Shown piece by piece: positions 29,116 to 38,549 of a stretch of 64,000 nt of DNA. The number at the start of each line of letters is the position of its first letter. Within the stretch, counting starts at the first letter, position 1. Source of the DNA: Thermococcus sp. Bubb.Bath (GTDB taxonomy: Archaea > Methanobacteriota_B > Thermococci > Thermococcales > Thermococcaceae); assembly GCF_012027595.1 (NCBI RefSeq), contig NZ_SNUR01000002.1, positions 293,033 to 357,032 of the forward strand, read 5' to 3'. The translations under genes were made by a program, and so were the position numbers. Under the pieces are notes generated by a model. The model saw only the letters and a list, made by a program, of their open reading frames with translations, was not told where the DNA came from and ran no database searches.

Positions 29116-29193
29116 GGACCGGTAGCCTAGCTAGGACAGGGCGGCGGCCTCCTAAGCCGCAGGTCCGGGGTTCAAATCCCCGCCGGTCCGCCA
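29116..29193 (+). tRNA. tRNA-Arg (CCT)
   Basis: Acceptor GGACCGG/CCGGTCC, anticodon arm GCGGC-CTCCTAA-GCCGC giving CCT, T-loop TTCAAAT, discriminator G and encoded CCA. ACTTTAAATAC about 29077-29087 is its TATA box. Unlike other tRNAs in this window it has no repeat hairpin downstream. Confidence 0.95.
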
Positions 29194-29267
29194 GATTTCT
29201 TCTCGTTAACTCAACTGTTTAACAAAATCCATTTATATTCTCGTTCCCATTAAACTCCGGTGATGAC

Positions 29268-30470
29268 ATGGCGTTCCTTAAGGTTGTTCCCCTTGAAAAA
29301 GCCCGTGAGATTCTGAACTCCTTTGGGATGGAGCCCAAAACGGAGGAAGTCCCCCTCGAAGATGCTCTAGGGCGGGTTCTTGCTGAGGACGTGGTTTCTC
29401 CAATAGACGTTCCTCCGTTTGATAGGGCCACCTTCGATGGGTACGCCGTTAGGGCGGAGGACACGTTCATGGCCAGCGAGGCAGAGCCGGTTAGGCTTAG
29501 AGTCATTGGGGAAGTCCACGCTGGCGATTTTCCCGACTTTGCCCTCGATGCCGGAACCTGTGCATACATATCGACGGGTGCCCCGCTCCCCCAGGGAGCC
29601 GATGCCGTTATCCAGTTCGAGGACGTCGAGCGTGAGGGCGATGAAGTTGTGATATTCAAACCTGCATACCCTGGACTGGACGTGGTAAAGCGCGGTGTGG
29701 ACGTTCCAAAGGGCAAGCTCGTTCTGGAGAAGGGCACGCGCCTGGGGTTCAAGGAGACGGCGCTTCTCTCCGCTGTTGGCCTCTCTAAAGTCAAAGTCTA
29801 CAGAAAGCCCAGGGTGGCGGTTATAAGCACTGGAAGCGAAATCGTCCTTCCTGGGGAGGAACTTAAACCCGGCGAGATATACGACATAAACGGCAGGGCC
29901 GTCAGCGACGCGATAAGGGAACTCGGTGGAGAGGCCTGCTTCCTTGGGGTTGCCAGGGATGATGAGAAGCGCGTTGCCGAGCTCATACTCAAGGGCATCT
30001 CGGAGTGCGACATGGTGCTCCTCAGCGGGGGCGCCAGCGGGGGAATGCACGATCTAACGAGCTCGGTTATCGAGCGGCTTGGCCAGCTTTACATACACGG
30101 TATTGCAATACAGCCAGGAAAGCCAACGATAATTGGCCAGATCGATGGAAAGCCCGTGATTGGCCTTCCAGGTAAGCCCACAAGCTGTCTAACGAACTTC
30201 ACACTCCTCGTAGCTCCCCTCCTGAGGAAGCTCCTTGGAAGGGAAACCGAGGTCAGAAAAATTAGAAAGAAGCTCGCCCACAAGGTTTTCTCCGTCAAGG
30301 GCAGGAGGCAGTTTCTCCCAGTCAAAATCGACGGTGATAGGGCCGTTCCGATACTGAAGGGTAGCGACGTGGTTACCAGCTTTGTCGATGCCAACGGCTT
30401 CATCGAGGTCCCGGAGAACGTTGAGATACTGGAGGCGGGGGAAGAGGTGGAGGTCACGCTCTTTGGTTGA
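29268..30470 (+). CDS. moeA: Molybdopterin molybdotransferase MoeA
   Basis: A 400-residue MoeA. The N-terminal region has VPPFDRATFDGYAVRAEDT and a beta-rich domain (GEVHAGDFPDFALDAGTCAYISTGAPLPQGAD, quoted in part). The MoCF domain carries ISTGSEIV, YDINGRAV and GGASGGMHD, and a C-terminal beta domain follows. MoeA inserts molybdate or tungstate into adenylated molybdopterin; in Thermococcales the metal is usually tungsten for aldehyde oxidoreductases. The ATG follows GGTGATGAC. It appears monocistronic, 66 bases before SerRS. Confidence 0.9.
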   Translation: MAFLKVVPLEKAREILNSFGMEPKTEEVPLEDALGRVLAEDVVSPIDVPPFDRATFDGYAVRAEDTFMASEAEPVRLRVIGEVHAGDFPDFALDAGTCAYISTGAPLPQGADAVIQFEDVEREGDEVVIFKPAYPGLDVVKRGVDVPKGKLVLEKGTRLGFKETALLSAVGLSKVKVYRKPRVAVISTGSEIVLPGEELKPGEIYDINGRAVSDAIRELGGEACFLGVARDDEKRVAELILKGISECDMVLLSGGASGGMHDLTSSVIERLGQLYIHGIAIQPGKPTIIGQIDGKPVIGLPGKPTSCLTNFTLLVAPLLRKLLGRETEVRKIRKKLAHKVFSVKGRRQFLPVKIDGDRAVPILKGSDVVTSFVDANGFIEVPENVEILEAGEEVEVTLFG

Positions 30471-30545
30471 CCTGGAACTAACCCTTTCCAAACTTTTCCA
30501 AAAACCTTTTTTAGACTTGGCCCGTTTTCACTTGAGGTGGAGAAC

Positions 30546-31910
30546 ATGCTCGACATAAAGCTCATTCGCGAAAACCCCGATGTAGTTAGGAAGGACCTCA
30601 TCAAACGTGGAGAAACTGAAAAGCTGAAGTGGATAGATGAAATCTTGGAGCTCGACGCGAAGTGGCGCGAGAACCTGAAGAAGATAAACGCCCTACGGAA
30701 GGAGCGCAATCAGCTCGCCGTCCAGGTAGGCAAGAGGAAGAAGGCCGGAGAGCCCGTAGACGACCTCCTCGCGAAGAGCAACGAGATAGCTAAGGGGATT
30801 GAGGAGCTGGAGAAGGAAGTAGAAGAGCTGAGGAAGAGGATAGACTACTACCTCTGGCGCCTCCCTAACATAACCCACGAGAGCGTCCCGATTGGAAAGG
30901 ACGACACAGAGAACGTTCCGATAAGGTTCTGGGGCAAGGCCAGGGTCTGGGAGGGCTTCCTGGAGAGCTTTAAGGAGCAGAGCCTCGGAAAGATGGACTA
31001 CGAAGTTTTGAACTGGAGGCCGAGGCTCCACGTTGACCTGCTTGAACTCCTCCGCGGTGCCGACCTTGAGAGGGCCGCCAAGGTGAGCGGAGCGCGCTTT
31101 TACTACCTCATGAACGAGCTCGTCATCCTTGATTTGGCACTCATCCGCTTTGCCCTCGACAAACTCATAGAGAAGGGCTTCACCCCGGTTGTTCCACCGT
31201 ACATGGTGCGCCGCTTCGTTGAGGAGGGGGTCACCGCCTTCGAAGACTTCGAGGACGTTATTTATAAGGTCGAGGACGAGGACCTTTACCTTATCCCAAC
31301 GGCCGAGCACCCATTAGCCGGCCTTCACGCCAACGAGATAATCGAAGGAAAAGACCTCCCGCTCCTTTATGTTGGAGTAAGCCCGTGCTTCAGGAAGGAG
31401 GCTGGAACCGCGGGGAAGGACACGAAGGGAATCTTCCGCGTCCACCAGTTCCACAAGGTTGAGCAGTTCGTCTATTCCCGCCCGGAGGAGAGCTGGGACT
31501 GGCACGAGAAGATAATCGCCAACGCCGAGGAGATATTCCGGGCCCTTGAGATACCCTACCGTGTCGTCAACATCTGCACCGGTGATCTGGGCTATGTCGC
31601 CGCCAAGAAGTACGACATTGAGGCTTGGATGGCAGGCCAGGGCAAGTTCCGCGAGGTTGTTTCAGCGAGCAACGCTACTGACTGGCAGGCGAGAAGGCTG
31701 AACATCCGCTTCCGCGACAAGACTCACGAGAAGCCCAAGTTCGTCCACACGCTCAACTCCACTGCGATAGCCACTTCGAGGGCGGTAGTTGCCATCCTAG
31801 AGAACCACCAGACGGAGGAGGGCGTCGTAAAGCTCCCGAAGGCCCTTTGGAAGTACACAGGCTTCAAGGAGATACTGCCGGCGAGCATGAAGGAGGGGTG
31901 CTGTGAGTAG
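30546..31910 (+). CDS. serS: Seryl-tRNA synthetase
   Basis: A 454-residue class II synthetase with the N-terminal long coiled-coil arm that grips tRNA-Ser (about residues 30-105), motif 2 (CFRKEAGT, then RVHQFHKVEQF) and motif 3 (STAIATSRAVVAILENHQ). It is the common bacterial/eukaryal-like SerRS, not the rare methanogen form. The ATG at 30546 follows GAGGTGGAGA; an in-frame GTG at 30537 belongs to that site. A TATA-like CTTTTTTAGAC lies near 30508-30517. Confidence 0.95.
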   Translation: MLDIKLIRENPDVVRKDLIKRGETEKLKWIDEILELDAKWRENLKKINALRKERNQLAVQVGKRKKAGEPVDDLLAKSNEIAKGIEELEKEVEELRKRIDYYLWRLPNITHESVPIGKDDTENVPIRFWGKARVWEGFLESFKEQSLGKMDYEVLNWRPRLHVDLLELLRGADLERAAKVSGARFYYLMNELVILDLALIRFALDKLIEKGFTPVVPPYMVRRFVEEGVTAFEDFEDVIYKVEDEDLYLIPTAEHPLAGLHANEIIEGKDLPLLYVGVSPCFRKEAGTAGKDTKGIFRVHQFHKVEQFVYSRPEESWDWHEKIIANAEEIFRALEIPYRVVNICTGDLGYVAAKKYDIEAWMAGQGKFREVVSASNATDWQARRLNIRFRDKTHEKPKFVHTLNSTAIATSRAVVAILENHQTEEGVVKLPKALWKYTGFKEILPASMKEGCCE

Positions 31911-31915
31911 CTAAT

Positions 31916-32677
31916 TTAAAAGTAAAATTCTTGTTGTTCCTTCTTGTCGATTTCAATTTTGATCTTTTTCTTCTTAAGTTCTTGCACTTCTTCAATCAAT
32001 TTTGGAACGTTCTCTTTATCTATGGCCCCCATAATGTAGGGGCACTCATCTGGGAATATTATAAGAGTTCTAAACGCATCCAAGATTCCTTTCATATTAT
32101 CCAAATGTTCTTCAAAATCCGAGTTTTTGCCTTCAGTAGCAGCAAGTACTAATAATTTGAAATATTCTACAAATTTCTGAGGGAGGTGGTATTCTACAAG
32201 ATCATACAAGAGATATATGTCTAAGTCGGGATTAATCGAATTTGCAAACGCTATAAGTAGCAGATTCCATGATTTATTGCTTGATATATCCTTTCCAGAC
32301 AAGGATCTGGGGTCAATGATTGTAATTGATGTCCCAGTATCTTTAGACTTCTCCACACTCAATTTATTATCTTCCATATTTATCTGTGAAAATATTTCAT
32401 AAAGCGGCTCTATGACTTTATTCTTGAGTTGTTCTGTATGCTCCTGCCTTATGGAGATCATTATACTTTGTTTCATCAGTTCTGCGGTTTTCTTGTTGTA
32501 CCAAGCTTGGACTGCAATGATGGTGGCAGTTATAATAGTGGCGACAGGCGCTACGTATTTAATCCCGTAAATTAATCCAACCGCTATCGCGGGTATAACT
32601 ATTAATAATATACCTATTACAGCAACAAGCTTGAGAACGTTACTATTTTTGACCGTCCACCTCACGTTGTCCCCCAT
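31916..32677 (-). CDS. AT-rich orphan membrane protein, unknown
   Basis: A 253-residue protein with two N-terminal membrane helices (about 15-36 and 40-60, VAVIGILLIVIPAIAVGLIYG and VAPVATIITATIIAVQAW, in part), then a soluble helical domain ending in lysine-rich KKKKIKIEIDKKEQQEFYF. Base composition is clearly more AT-rich than the neighbours, with AAT/ATT codons that are otherwise scarce here, suggesting recent acquisition. It is alone between SerRS and a nucleotidyltransferase. Some membrane-anchored defence effectors have this layout, but I see no catalytic motif. Confidence 0.7.
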   Translation of the reverse strand: MGDNVRWTVKNSNVLKLVAVIGILLIVIPAIAVGLIYGIKYVAPVATIITATIIAVQAWYNKKTAELMKQSIMISIRQEHTEQLKNKVIEPLYEIFSQINMEDNKLSVEKSKDTGTSITIIDPRSLSGKDISSNKSWNLLLIAFANSINPDLDIYLLYDLVEYHLPQKFVEYFKLLVLAATEGKNSDFEEHLDNMKGILDAFRTLIIFPDECPYIMGAIDKENVPKLIEEVQELKKKKIKIEIDKKEQQEFYF

Positions 32678-32734
32678 GTACTACATACAGAACAAGAACT
32701 TATAAAAGGTTATACTGTGTACAGTCCAACCTTG

Positions 32735-33439
32735 TTAAACCCCTCCCCGCTCCCTCACCTTCCTCCTCACGTTAGGATCGCGGTCGGCTATTACCTTTAA
32801 CGCCTCCTCGAATGTCATCCAGTCCGGAACCTCTTCGTCTGTGTATATGCCCGTTCTCCCTATCGAGTCCCTTCTCGTGAGGACGTGAACGCGTTCGGTG
32901 ACTATGTCGATGCTGACTCCGAGCGTTCTGGCGACCTCCGGCTCCCTTCCAATGACTTCCCTCTCTATGTGCCCCTTTTCAGTGGGGACTATCAGAATCA
33001 GCTTTTTATTAACTCCGGGGACGCGCTGCTTCGTCTTCACGCCCCATAAGTCGACCATTCCGCCCCAGCGGTAGAACTCCAGCTCCCTGTCGGTAGGCTC
33101 GATGAGCGGAAAAGTGACCGTTGTTTCCTCGTCTATCCCGATGACCCCCTTGACGAGGTGCCGGGGGGTGGCCATGACTATCTTCCTCCTCCTTACGAGG
33201 CCCTCCAGGGCGAGCTCGATTAGGTAGCTCGGCACCCTAAACGGGATGAAGATGTCTATGTCGCTGTCCTTCCGAACGTCCCCCCTGGCTACGCTTCCAT
33301 ATAGCTGGGGGTCGAACCCCTCAAGGCGCTCCATTATCGCTAAAGCTTTCTCCCGCTTCTCCCAGAGGTAGCGCCAGCGCTTTGGGGTGTAAACCACCTC
33401 GCGCTCGTCCCAGATTCTGACCACTTTCTCCCTCGGCAT
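32735..33439 (-). CDS. Nucleotidyltransferase-domain protein
   Basis: A 234-residue protein with the minimal nucleotidyltransferase signature GSVARG (48-53) followed by Asp60 and Asp62 in DSDIDIFI. The rest (tyrosine/tryptophan-rich N-terminus, FYRWGGMVDLWGVK) is conserved in archaeal proteins of this type. It would transfer a nucleotide to an unknown acceptor; tRNA, protein and antibiotic targets are known for other families. It is divergent from the gene at 33500. No toxin-antitoxin partner (HEPN) is adjacent. Confidence 0.75.
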   Translation of the reverse strand: MPREKVVRIWDEREVVYTPKRWRYLWEKREKALAIMERLEGFDPQLYGSVARGDVRKDSDIDIFIPFRVPSYLIELALEGLVRRRKIVMATPRHLVKGVIGIDEETTVTFPLIEPTDRELEFYRWGGMVDLWGVKTKQRVPGVNKKLILIVPTEKGHIEREVIGREPEVARTLGVSIDIVTERVHVLTRRDSIGRTGIYTDEEVPDWMTFEEALKVIADRDPNVRRKVRERGGV

Positions 33440-33499
33440 CGTGGGTAGTTAGAGCCCTACCTTTTTAAGGTGCTCCTCCGAAAGGGCTCTGGTGGTAAC

Positions 33500-33940
33500 A
33501 TGCCGGTCATAGGAATGAATCTCACCAAAGTTGAATTCGAGAAGAGGGGTGCTCCAATACCCGGAATGAGGATAGAGGTAAACCTAACCCCTAATGTTAG
33601 AGACATGCGCCTCGGGGAGATACGCTCACCAACGGGCAAGATGAAGGGGGTTGAGATACTCTTCAAGTACGAGATAAATTACAGGCCTGAGATAGCGGAG
33701 GGGCGTGTTGAAGGGGCCATAATGTACCTTCCTGCCCGCAAGGAGGACATCGACAGGATTCTTGATGAATGGGACGCCGAGAAGAAGGTGAGACCAGATG
33801 TCTTCGCGGAGATGGTCAACTTCATAACCTCCGAGATAAGCCCGCTGCTCTTCGTCCTGGCCAAGGAGATGAGACTTCCATACCACATCCCGCTACCGAG
33901 GGTTGAGCTTAAACAGGGCCCCCAGGTGAGCGGTGGATGA
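33500..33940 (+). CDS. Conserved archaeal protein, unknown
   Basis: A 146-residue protein (MPVIGMNLTKVEFEKRGAPI at the start) with mixed strands and a C-terminal helical half. The ATG at 33500 follows GGTGGTAAC. Its last four bases overlap the Sua5 start, so the two are co-translated. I do not recognise a catalytic motif. The pairing suggests a link with tRNA modification or translation, but that is only context. Confidence 0.7.
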   Translation: MPVIGMNLTKVEFEKRGAPIPGMRIEVNLTPNVRDMRLGEIRSPTGKMKGVEILFKYEINYRPEIAEGRVEGAIMYLPARKEDIDRILDEWDAEKKVRPDVFAEMVNFITSEISPLLFVLAKEMRLPYHIPLPRVELKQGPQVSGG

Positions 33941-34959
33941 CTATCGTGATAAACATGAGGAAAGGCCCTGCGGAGAGGGGTCTTGGGGTTGCCGCTAGGC
34001 TGATAAGAAATGGAAAGCTGGTGGCGTTTCCGACCGAGACAGTCTATGGTCTGGGTGCCAACGCCCTGGATGGAGCTGCCGCCAGGAGGATATTCGAGGC
34101 AAAGGGCAGGCCCGCTGACAACCCCCTCATAGCTCATATAGTGGAGATAGAATGGCTTGAGGAACTTGCAAGGGAAATCCCTGAAACTGCATGGAAGCTG
34201 GCCGAGAAGTTCTGGCCCGGTCCATTAACCATAGTCCTTCCAGCAAGGGAGACCGTTCCCAGGGTGACAACCGGCGGGCTCGATACCGTCGCCGTTAGGA
34301 TGCCCGCTCACCCGATAGCCCTCGGGCTGATACGGATGAGCGGAGTTCCTGTTGCGGCACCCTCCGCGAACATAAGCGGGAAACCCAGCCCCACTGATGC
34401 GGAGCATGTCATCGACGACTTCTACGGCAGGATAGAGTGCATAATTGATGGCGGCCCAACTCCAGTTGGAGTAGAATCGACGGTGATAGACCTCACGGGA
34501 GAGAAGCCGCTCCTCCTTCGCCCCGGCGGGCTCCCGCTGGAAGAGATAGAGAAGGTTGTTGGTAAGGTTGAAATCCATCCCGCGGTGAGGGGAGAGGTGG
34601 TTGACGTTGCCAAGGCCCCCGGAATGAAGTACAGGCACTACGCACCCAGTGCGAAGGTGATAGTCGTTGAAGGAACGGAAGAAGCCGTTGGTAAAAAAAT
34701 CAACGAGCTCATCGAGGAGTTTCGGAGGAACGGCCTCAAAGTGGGCGTCATGGCCATGGGGGAGCATGAAGCCGACGCTTTCTTCTACTTAGGTAAAACC
34801 AGCGAAGAAGCCGCCAGGAACCTCTTCCGCGCCCTCAGAGAGCTCGACCGTACCGGGGTCGACGTGATAATCGCCCAGGGTGTCGAGGAGAAAGGGCTGG
34901 GACTTGCCGTCATGAACAGGTTAAGGAAAGCAGCGGGGTTCAAAATCGTCAGGGCGTAA
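33937..34959 (+). CDS. sua5: L-threonylcarbamoyladenylate synthase (Sua5)
   Basis: A 340-residue two-domain Sua5. The YrdC domain (about 15-205) has FPTETVYGLGANA, SANISGKPSPT and a dsRNA-binding-like face; the C-terminal Sua5 domain (about 215-340) follows a linker with PGMKYRHYAP. It makes threonylcarbamoyl-AMP from threonine, bicarbonate and ATP for the t6A37 modification of ANN-decoding tRNAs, passing it to Kae1 of the KEOPS complex. The ATG overlaps the previous stop. Length matches archaeal Sua5. Confidence 0.93.
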   Translation: MTIVINMRKGPAERGLGVAARLIRNGKLVAFPTETVYGLGANALDGAAARRIFEAKGRPADNPLIAHIVEIEWLEELAREIPETAWKLAEKFWPGPLTIVLPARETVPRVTTGGLDTVAVRMPAHPIALGLIRMSGVPVAAPSANISGKPSPTDAEHVIDDFYGRIECIIDGGPTPVGVESTVIDLTGEKPLLLRPGGLPLEEIEKVVGKVEIHPAVRGEVVDVAKAPGMKYRHYAPSAKVIVVEGTEEAVGKKINELIEEFRRNGLKVGVMAMGEHEADAFFYLGKTSEEAARNLFRALRELDRTGVDVIIAQGVEEKGLGLAVMNRLRKAAGFKIVRA

Positions 34960-35046
34960 TTGACTTTCGCTAGGTCGGTGGATAAACTTAAATATCCGGA
35001 TGTCTATTTCATGACAGCTCTTTAATCGAATCATGGGGTGAGGAAG

Positions 35047-36240
35047 TTGGCGATACTCCCGGAAATGGCATCACCGGAGGACCTTGAGCAGATGGGTTTT
35101 CAAAAGCTCAACGAGGGGGGGCTCAAAGAGGGACTCAAACTCATTCTCCGGGCCGCTAAAAAGTACGAAGATGAGAGGAAGCTGGAGGATGCGGCCAGGC
35201 TCTACCGCTACTTTGGCTACTTCTTCCTTGAGAGGTTAGGAAAACCGGACAAGGCCCGTGCCCCCCTGCTTAAGAGTGCCTCCCTTTACATCTCCTTAAT
35301 AGAAGAAGAGCTCAGCAGGTTTGACGTTGACATAACCCGCCTCAATGAGTTCTGTTCAAAGACCCTGGCGATATTCGCGGTCGTAGGTGATGAGAAGAAC
35401 CTGAATAAATACGCTAGACACTTCGCTGAAATGTATGAGGATCTTGGGAAGGGTTATGTTGAGAACGGTGACAGCTGGATGGCTATACGGGCATACGAGG
35501 ACGCGTTTAGGTACTACAAACTCCTCGGTGATGAGGAGGCCTCACGTCGGGTCGCCGATGCTTTAATAACGATCTACGGAAAGATCACTGAAGAACTCGT
35601 GGCAAAGGGGGACAGCGCTGGAGCTGCTGAGGCTTTCTATCGCCTTGCCATGTACGTCCTCGAGTTGTTTGGATACGACAGCCACTATACGGACATGATG
35701 GACACAGCCGCTAGGAACTATGAGAAGGCAAGTAAAATCGCCTACTCTGGGGGGGACCTGGACGGAACCACTACCTATCTCCTCAAGGCCCAGTACGCCT
35801 ACCTGCTCTCCGGAAACGTGAGCCGCGCCAAGCTCATAGGGGTCAACAACATCAGGATCATCTACCAGGTTATTGGTGACTTCCAGAAACAGGGCGACAG
35901 CGCGAACACCGCCAGGAAGCTGCTTGAGCTGGCACAGGCTCTCTTCGCCGTCGGCAAGCATAAGGAGGCATTCAAAGCGTACCATGAAGTTCTTGACTTC
36001 GAAAGCGACCTCAAGAACAAGGCGATAATGCGCTCGGCGATCCTGAAGGAGTACGGGGCTAGAAACAAGGAAGCGGCATGCATCTCCACCGCCTGGGAGG
36101 TTGAGTACTACCTTGAAAGGGGGAACCCCGGAAAGGCCGTGGAAGTGGCTGATTTTAGGTTAAATTCCAAAAAGGAGCTTGAGACTGTGATTAAACTTCT
36201 CCATGAGGCAGAGGGAATATCCCAGGAGCCCTCCTACTGA
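35047..36240 (+). CDS. TPR-like helical-repeat protein, unknown
   Basis: About 397 residues of repeated helix pairs, for example EGLKLILRAAKKYEDERKL, AARLYRYFGYFFLE and GDSAGAAEAFYRLAMYVLE, resembling TPR/alpha-SNAP-type solenoids. TTG at 35047 is placed well behind GGGGTGAGG (35035-35043); GTG at 35038 lies inside that site and ATG at 35065 lacks one. ACTTAAATA at 34987-34995 is a likely TATA element. Probably a scaffold; no enzyme motif. It converges with AsnB, overlapping by seven bases. Confidence 0.65.
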   Translation: MAILPEMASPEDLEQMGFQKLNEGGLKEGLKLILRAAKKYEDERKLEDAARLYRYFGYFFLERLGKPDKARAPLLKSASLYISLIEEELSRFDVDITRLNEFCSKTLAIFAVVGDEKNLNKYARHFAEMYEDLGKGYVENGDSWMAIRAYEDAFRYYKLLGDEEASRRVADALITIYGKITEELVAKGDSAGAAEAFYRLAMYVLELFGYDSHYTDMMDTAARNYEKASKIAYSGGDLDGTTTYLLKAQYAYLLSGNVSRAKLIGVNNIRIIYQVIGDFQKQGDSANTARKLLELAQALFAVGKHKEAFKAYHEVLDFESDLKNKAIMRSAILKEYGARNKEAACISTAWEVEYYLERGNPGKAVEVADFRLNSKKELETVIKLLHEAEGISQEPSY

Positions 36241-37685
36241 GAGTCCCCGAAAACCCTCCTGAAGGTCTCCTCCGCGAGACCCCTGAGTGTTGTTCTCCTT
36301 TCTTTAGCTATTTTTTCAAGAATTTTCTGGGCCCCGCTGCCGTACTGCGCCGCCTTCTTCTCCCTCCATGCAACCTTCTTCGGCAGACCGAGCTCCTCAG
36401 CCGTTCTCCGCAGGATGTACTTTCGGATCCCGTTCTTGATTTTAAGTTCGACTGGGATACTCATAGCGGCCCATAGGATTGGAAGAGTCAGGAACGGGTA
36501 CCTTCCTTCAACGCCGTTCAGCATGGCTATCTTGTCGTCCCTGGCCAGATTTCTGTCACCGAGTTCCAGGATATCTTGGATCATTAGTGTTGGTTTTTCT
36601 AGGTACCTGGCGTAGCCACCGAAGAGTTCATCCGCCCCTTGGCCACTCAGGAGGACTTTCACTCCATCCTTTGAGGCTTCCTGTGTTGCGAAGTAGAGGG
36701 GGATGCCTATCGCTAGGTTCATCGGATTGGGCTCCTCGATGGCGAACATCACCCTTGGAAGGGCCTCCTCAACGTCCTTTTTTGTGAATACTCTCTCCTC
36801 AAGCTCCAGCCCAAGCACCTCGCTGACTTTCCGTGCCCATTTCATATCATGGCTCCCCTCCATCCCCGCGGTGTAGAGGACAACGTCTGAATAGCGTGAG
36901 GCCAAGAGGGCTGTTATCGAGCTGTCGAGGCCCCCTGAGAAGAGGACGCCGGTTTTCTTCCCCACCCTCAGCCTGGCTGAGCAGTCCAGGCTCCGCATGA
37001 GAACCTTTATTCCTTCTTTCTCATCCAGTTCCCTCCTCCAGGGGGGTTCCGTCGGCTCCATGAGACGTTTCTTCATGATTCCTTTCCTTGAAATAACGAC
37101 CATCTCGCCTGGTTTAACTGGTATCGTCTCCTCCTCGCCGATGGCCCACAGAACTTTTCTCTCGCTCGCAAAGAACCCGTTTGGTGAGTAGTAAAGTGGC
37201 CTTATTCCAATCGGGTCGCGGAAGAGGTATATCTCTTTCCCTCTCACGAGCCCGACGGCGTAGTCGCCGTTCAGCATCTCCATTGCCTTCCTTACGGCTC
37301 CCTCCATTGTAAGTCCTTTTTCAAGGAGATGCTCAATGAGGCGTAGGATGACCTCACTGTCAACGTCGCTCTCGAAATTGATTCCCTTCCCCTCAAGGTA
37401 CTCTCTGAGCTGCTTGTGGTTGTATATCTCTCCGTTGTGGACGAGAACGAGGTCGTTGAAGAAGGGCTGTACATAGTTCTTCGAACCCGTCATTCCAAGG
37501 CGGCACTGGAGAACCCCTATCCTACCGTTGGGTATCTCTTCCACCTTCCCGAAGTCGCTGCTCTTGAGTACTCCCTCGTCAGTCCACACACCGAATTCAT
37601 CGGGGCCCCTGTGTTTTCCTGCCTCTATCATGACCTTGAACCTGTCACGTAGATGCTTCCCCATCCCGCCGGCTATGAGGCACAT
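36234..37685 (-). CDS. asnB: Asparagine synthetase, glutamine-hydrolysing
   Basis: A 483-residue two-domain enzyme. Cys2 after the initiator Met is the class II glutaminase nucleophile (MCLIAGGMG), with VHNGEIYNHKQLR in the same domain. The synthetase domain has the ATP PP-loop LFSGGLDSSI near 250 and GADELFGGY. It makes asparagine from aspartate, glutamine and ATP. Residues 1-190 form the glutaminase domain. It is somewhat shorter than bacterial AsnB (about 550) but of usual archaeal size. Apparently monocistronic. Confidence 0.9.
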   Translation of the reverse strand: MCLIAGGMGKHLRDRFKVMIEAGKHRGPDEFGVWTDEGVLKSSDFGKVEEIPNGRIGVLQCRLGMTGSKNYVQPFFNDLVLVHNGEIYNHKQLREYLEGKGINFESDVDSEVILRLIEHLLEKGLTMEGAVRKAMEMLNGDYAVGLVRGKEIYLFRDPIGIRPLYYSPNGFFASERKVLWAIGEEETIPVKPGEMVVISRKGIMKKRLMEPTEPPWRRELDEKEGIKVLMRSLDCSARLRVGKKTGVLFSGGLDSSITALLASRYSDVVLYTAGMEGSHDMKWARKVSEVLGLELEERVFTKKDVEEALPRVMFAIEEPNPMNLAIGIPLYFATQEASKDGVKVLLSGQGADELFGGYARYLEKPTLMIQDILELGDRNLARDDKIAMLNGVEGRYPFLTLPILWAAMSIPVELKIKNGIRKYILRRTAEELGLPKKVAWREKKAAQYGSGAQKILEKIAKERRTTLRGLAEETFRRVFGDSQ

Positions 37686-37793
37686 TTTCCCACCCCCTAA
37701 CCCTTGATATGTCCGCTAAAAAGACTGTTCCCTTCCGATTTGAATTGGTTAAACGGTAACGCCAAAAAATCTGAACGTTCTTTTAGAGAACCC

Positions 37794-38540
37794 CTACGTT
37801 AGGTCTCCACATGTGCAGTAATGCTCGTAGGCGAGGGTTTCCAGCTCTTCAAAACCCCGCCCGTCCCTCGCCGATGCGTAGACCACCCTTACCGGCGGCG
37901 ACACCTCAGGGAGGAAGGAGCACAGTCTGTGGGCGAGATAACCCTGCATCGATGGGTCCAGCTTCAGTCTGGCCGTGAGGTACTCAAAGTCCTCCAGGAG
38001 CGTTCTGTGTCTTTCCAGCTCTCCTTGAGGCATCAGGTCCACCTTGTTGAGAACCGGGACTGTGGTGACTCCAAGCCGTAGGTCTATCATTATCGCGAAC
38101 GTCCTGACGAAGCAGTAGTCAGGAGGCCTCCGCAGGATTTCGGGGCTGAAGAGGTAGGCAACCAGAGGCTCGCTCAGGCCCTCCATTATCCTCGTGCCGA
38201 ACTCATGGAACAGAAAGCTCTCCATCTGGCCCGGGGTGTCCACAAGGACGTAATCGTGTTCCCGGTCAAGCTCTAGTATCCTCTCCAGAATCCAGTTCAC
38301 GTGTCCAAGTAAGCGGTCATAACTCTTGACTATGGCGCCGTTGGGACCGAAGCCCTCCTCCATTATCTCCTCCACAGTGATGGTATCCCTGACATCGAGG
38401 TCAGGGCTGTAGGGGAGCGTTTTAGCCCCTGTGTCGAGGTTGACGTAGGCTACCGCGTGCTCTTCCTCAAGGTATCTCCCGAATGCACTGGTTATCGTGG
38501 TCTTCCCACTACCCGCCGTGCCGAGGAAAGTCAGTATCAT
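37794..38540 (-). CDS. GPN-loop GTPase
   Basis: A 248-residue P-loop GTPase with G1 GTAGSGKTT, the GPN loop EGFGPNGAIVKS, G3 DTPGQ and G4 NKVD. It ends YEHYCTCGDLT, very like Pyrococcus abyssi PAB0955, the structural model of the family. Eukaryal GPN proteins help assemble and import RNA polymerase II; the archaeal role is unknown. ATG at 38540 is used; an in-frame GTG at 38549 would give three more residues, as in PAB0955. It directly follows the MinD-like gene on the same strand. Confidence 0.88.
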   Translation of the reverse strand: MILTFLGTAGSGKTTITSAFGRYLEEEHAVAYVNLDTGAKTLPYSPDLDVRDTITVEEIMEEGFGPNGAIVKSYDRLLGHVNWILERILELDREHDYVLVDTPGQMESFLFHEFGTRIMEGLSEPLVAYLFSPEILRRPPDYCFVRTFAIMIDLRLGVTTVPVLNKVDLMPQGELERHRTLLEDFEYLTARLKLDPSMQGYLAHRLCSFLPEVSPPVRVVYASARDGRGFEELETLAYEHYCTCGDLT

Positions 38541-38549
38541 CTCCCTCAC

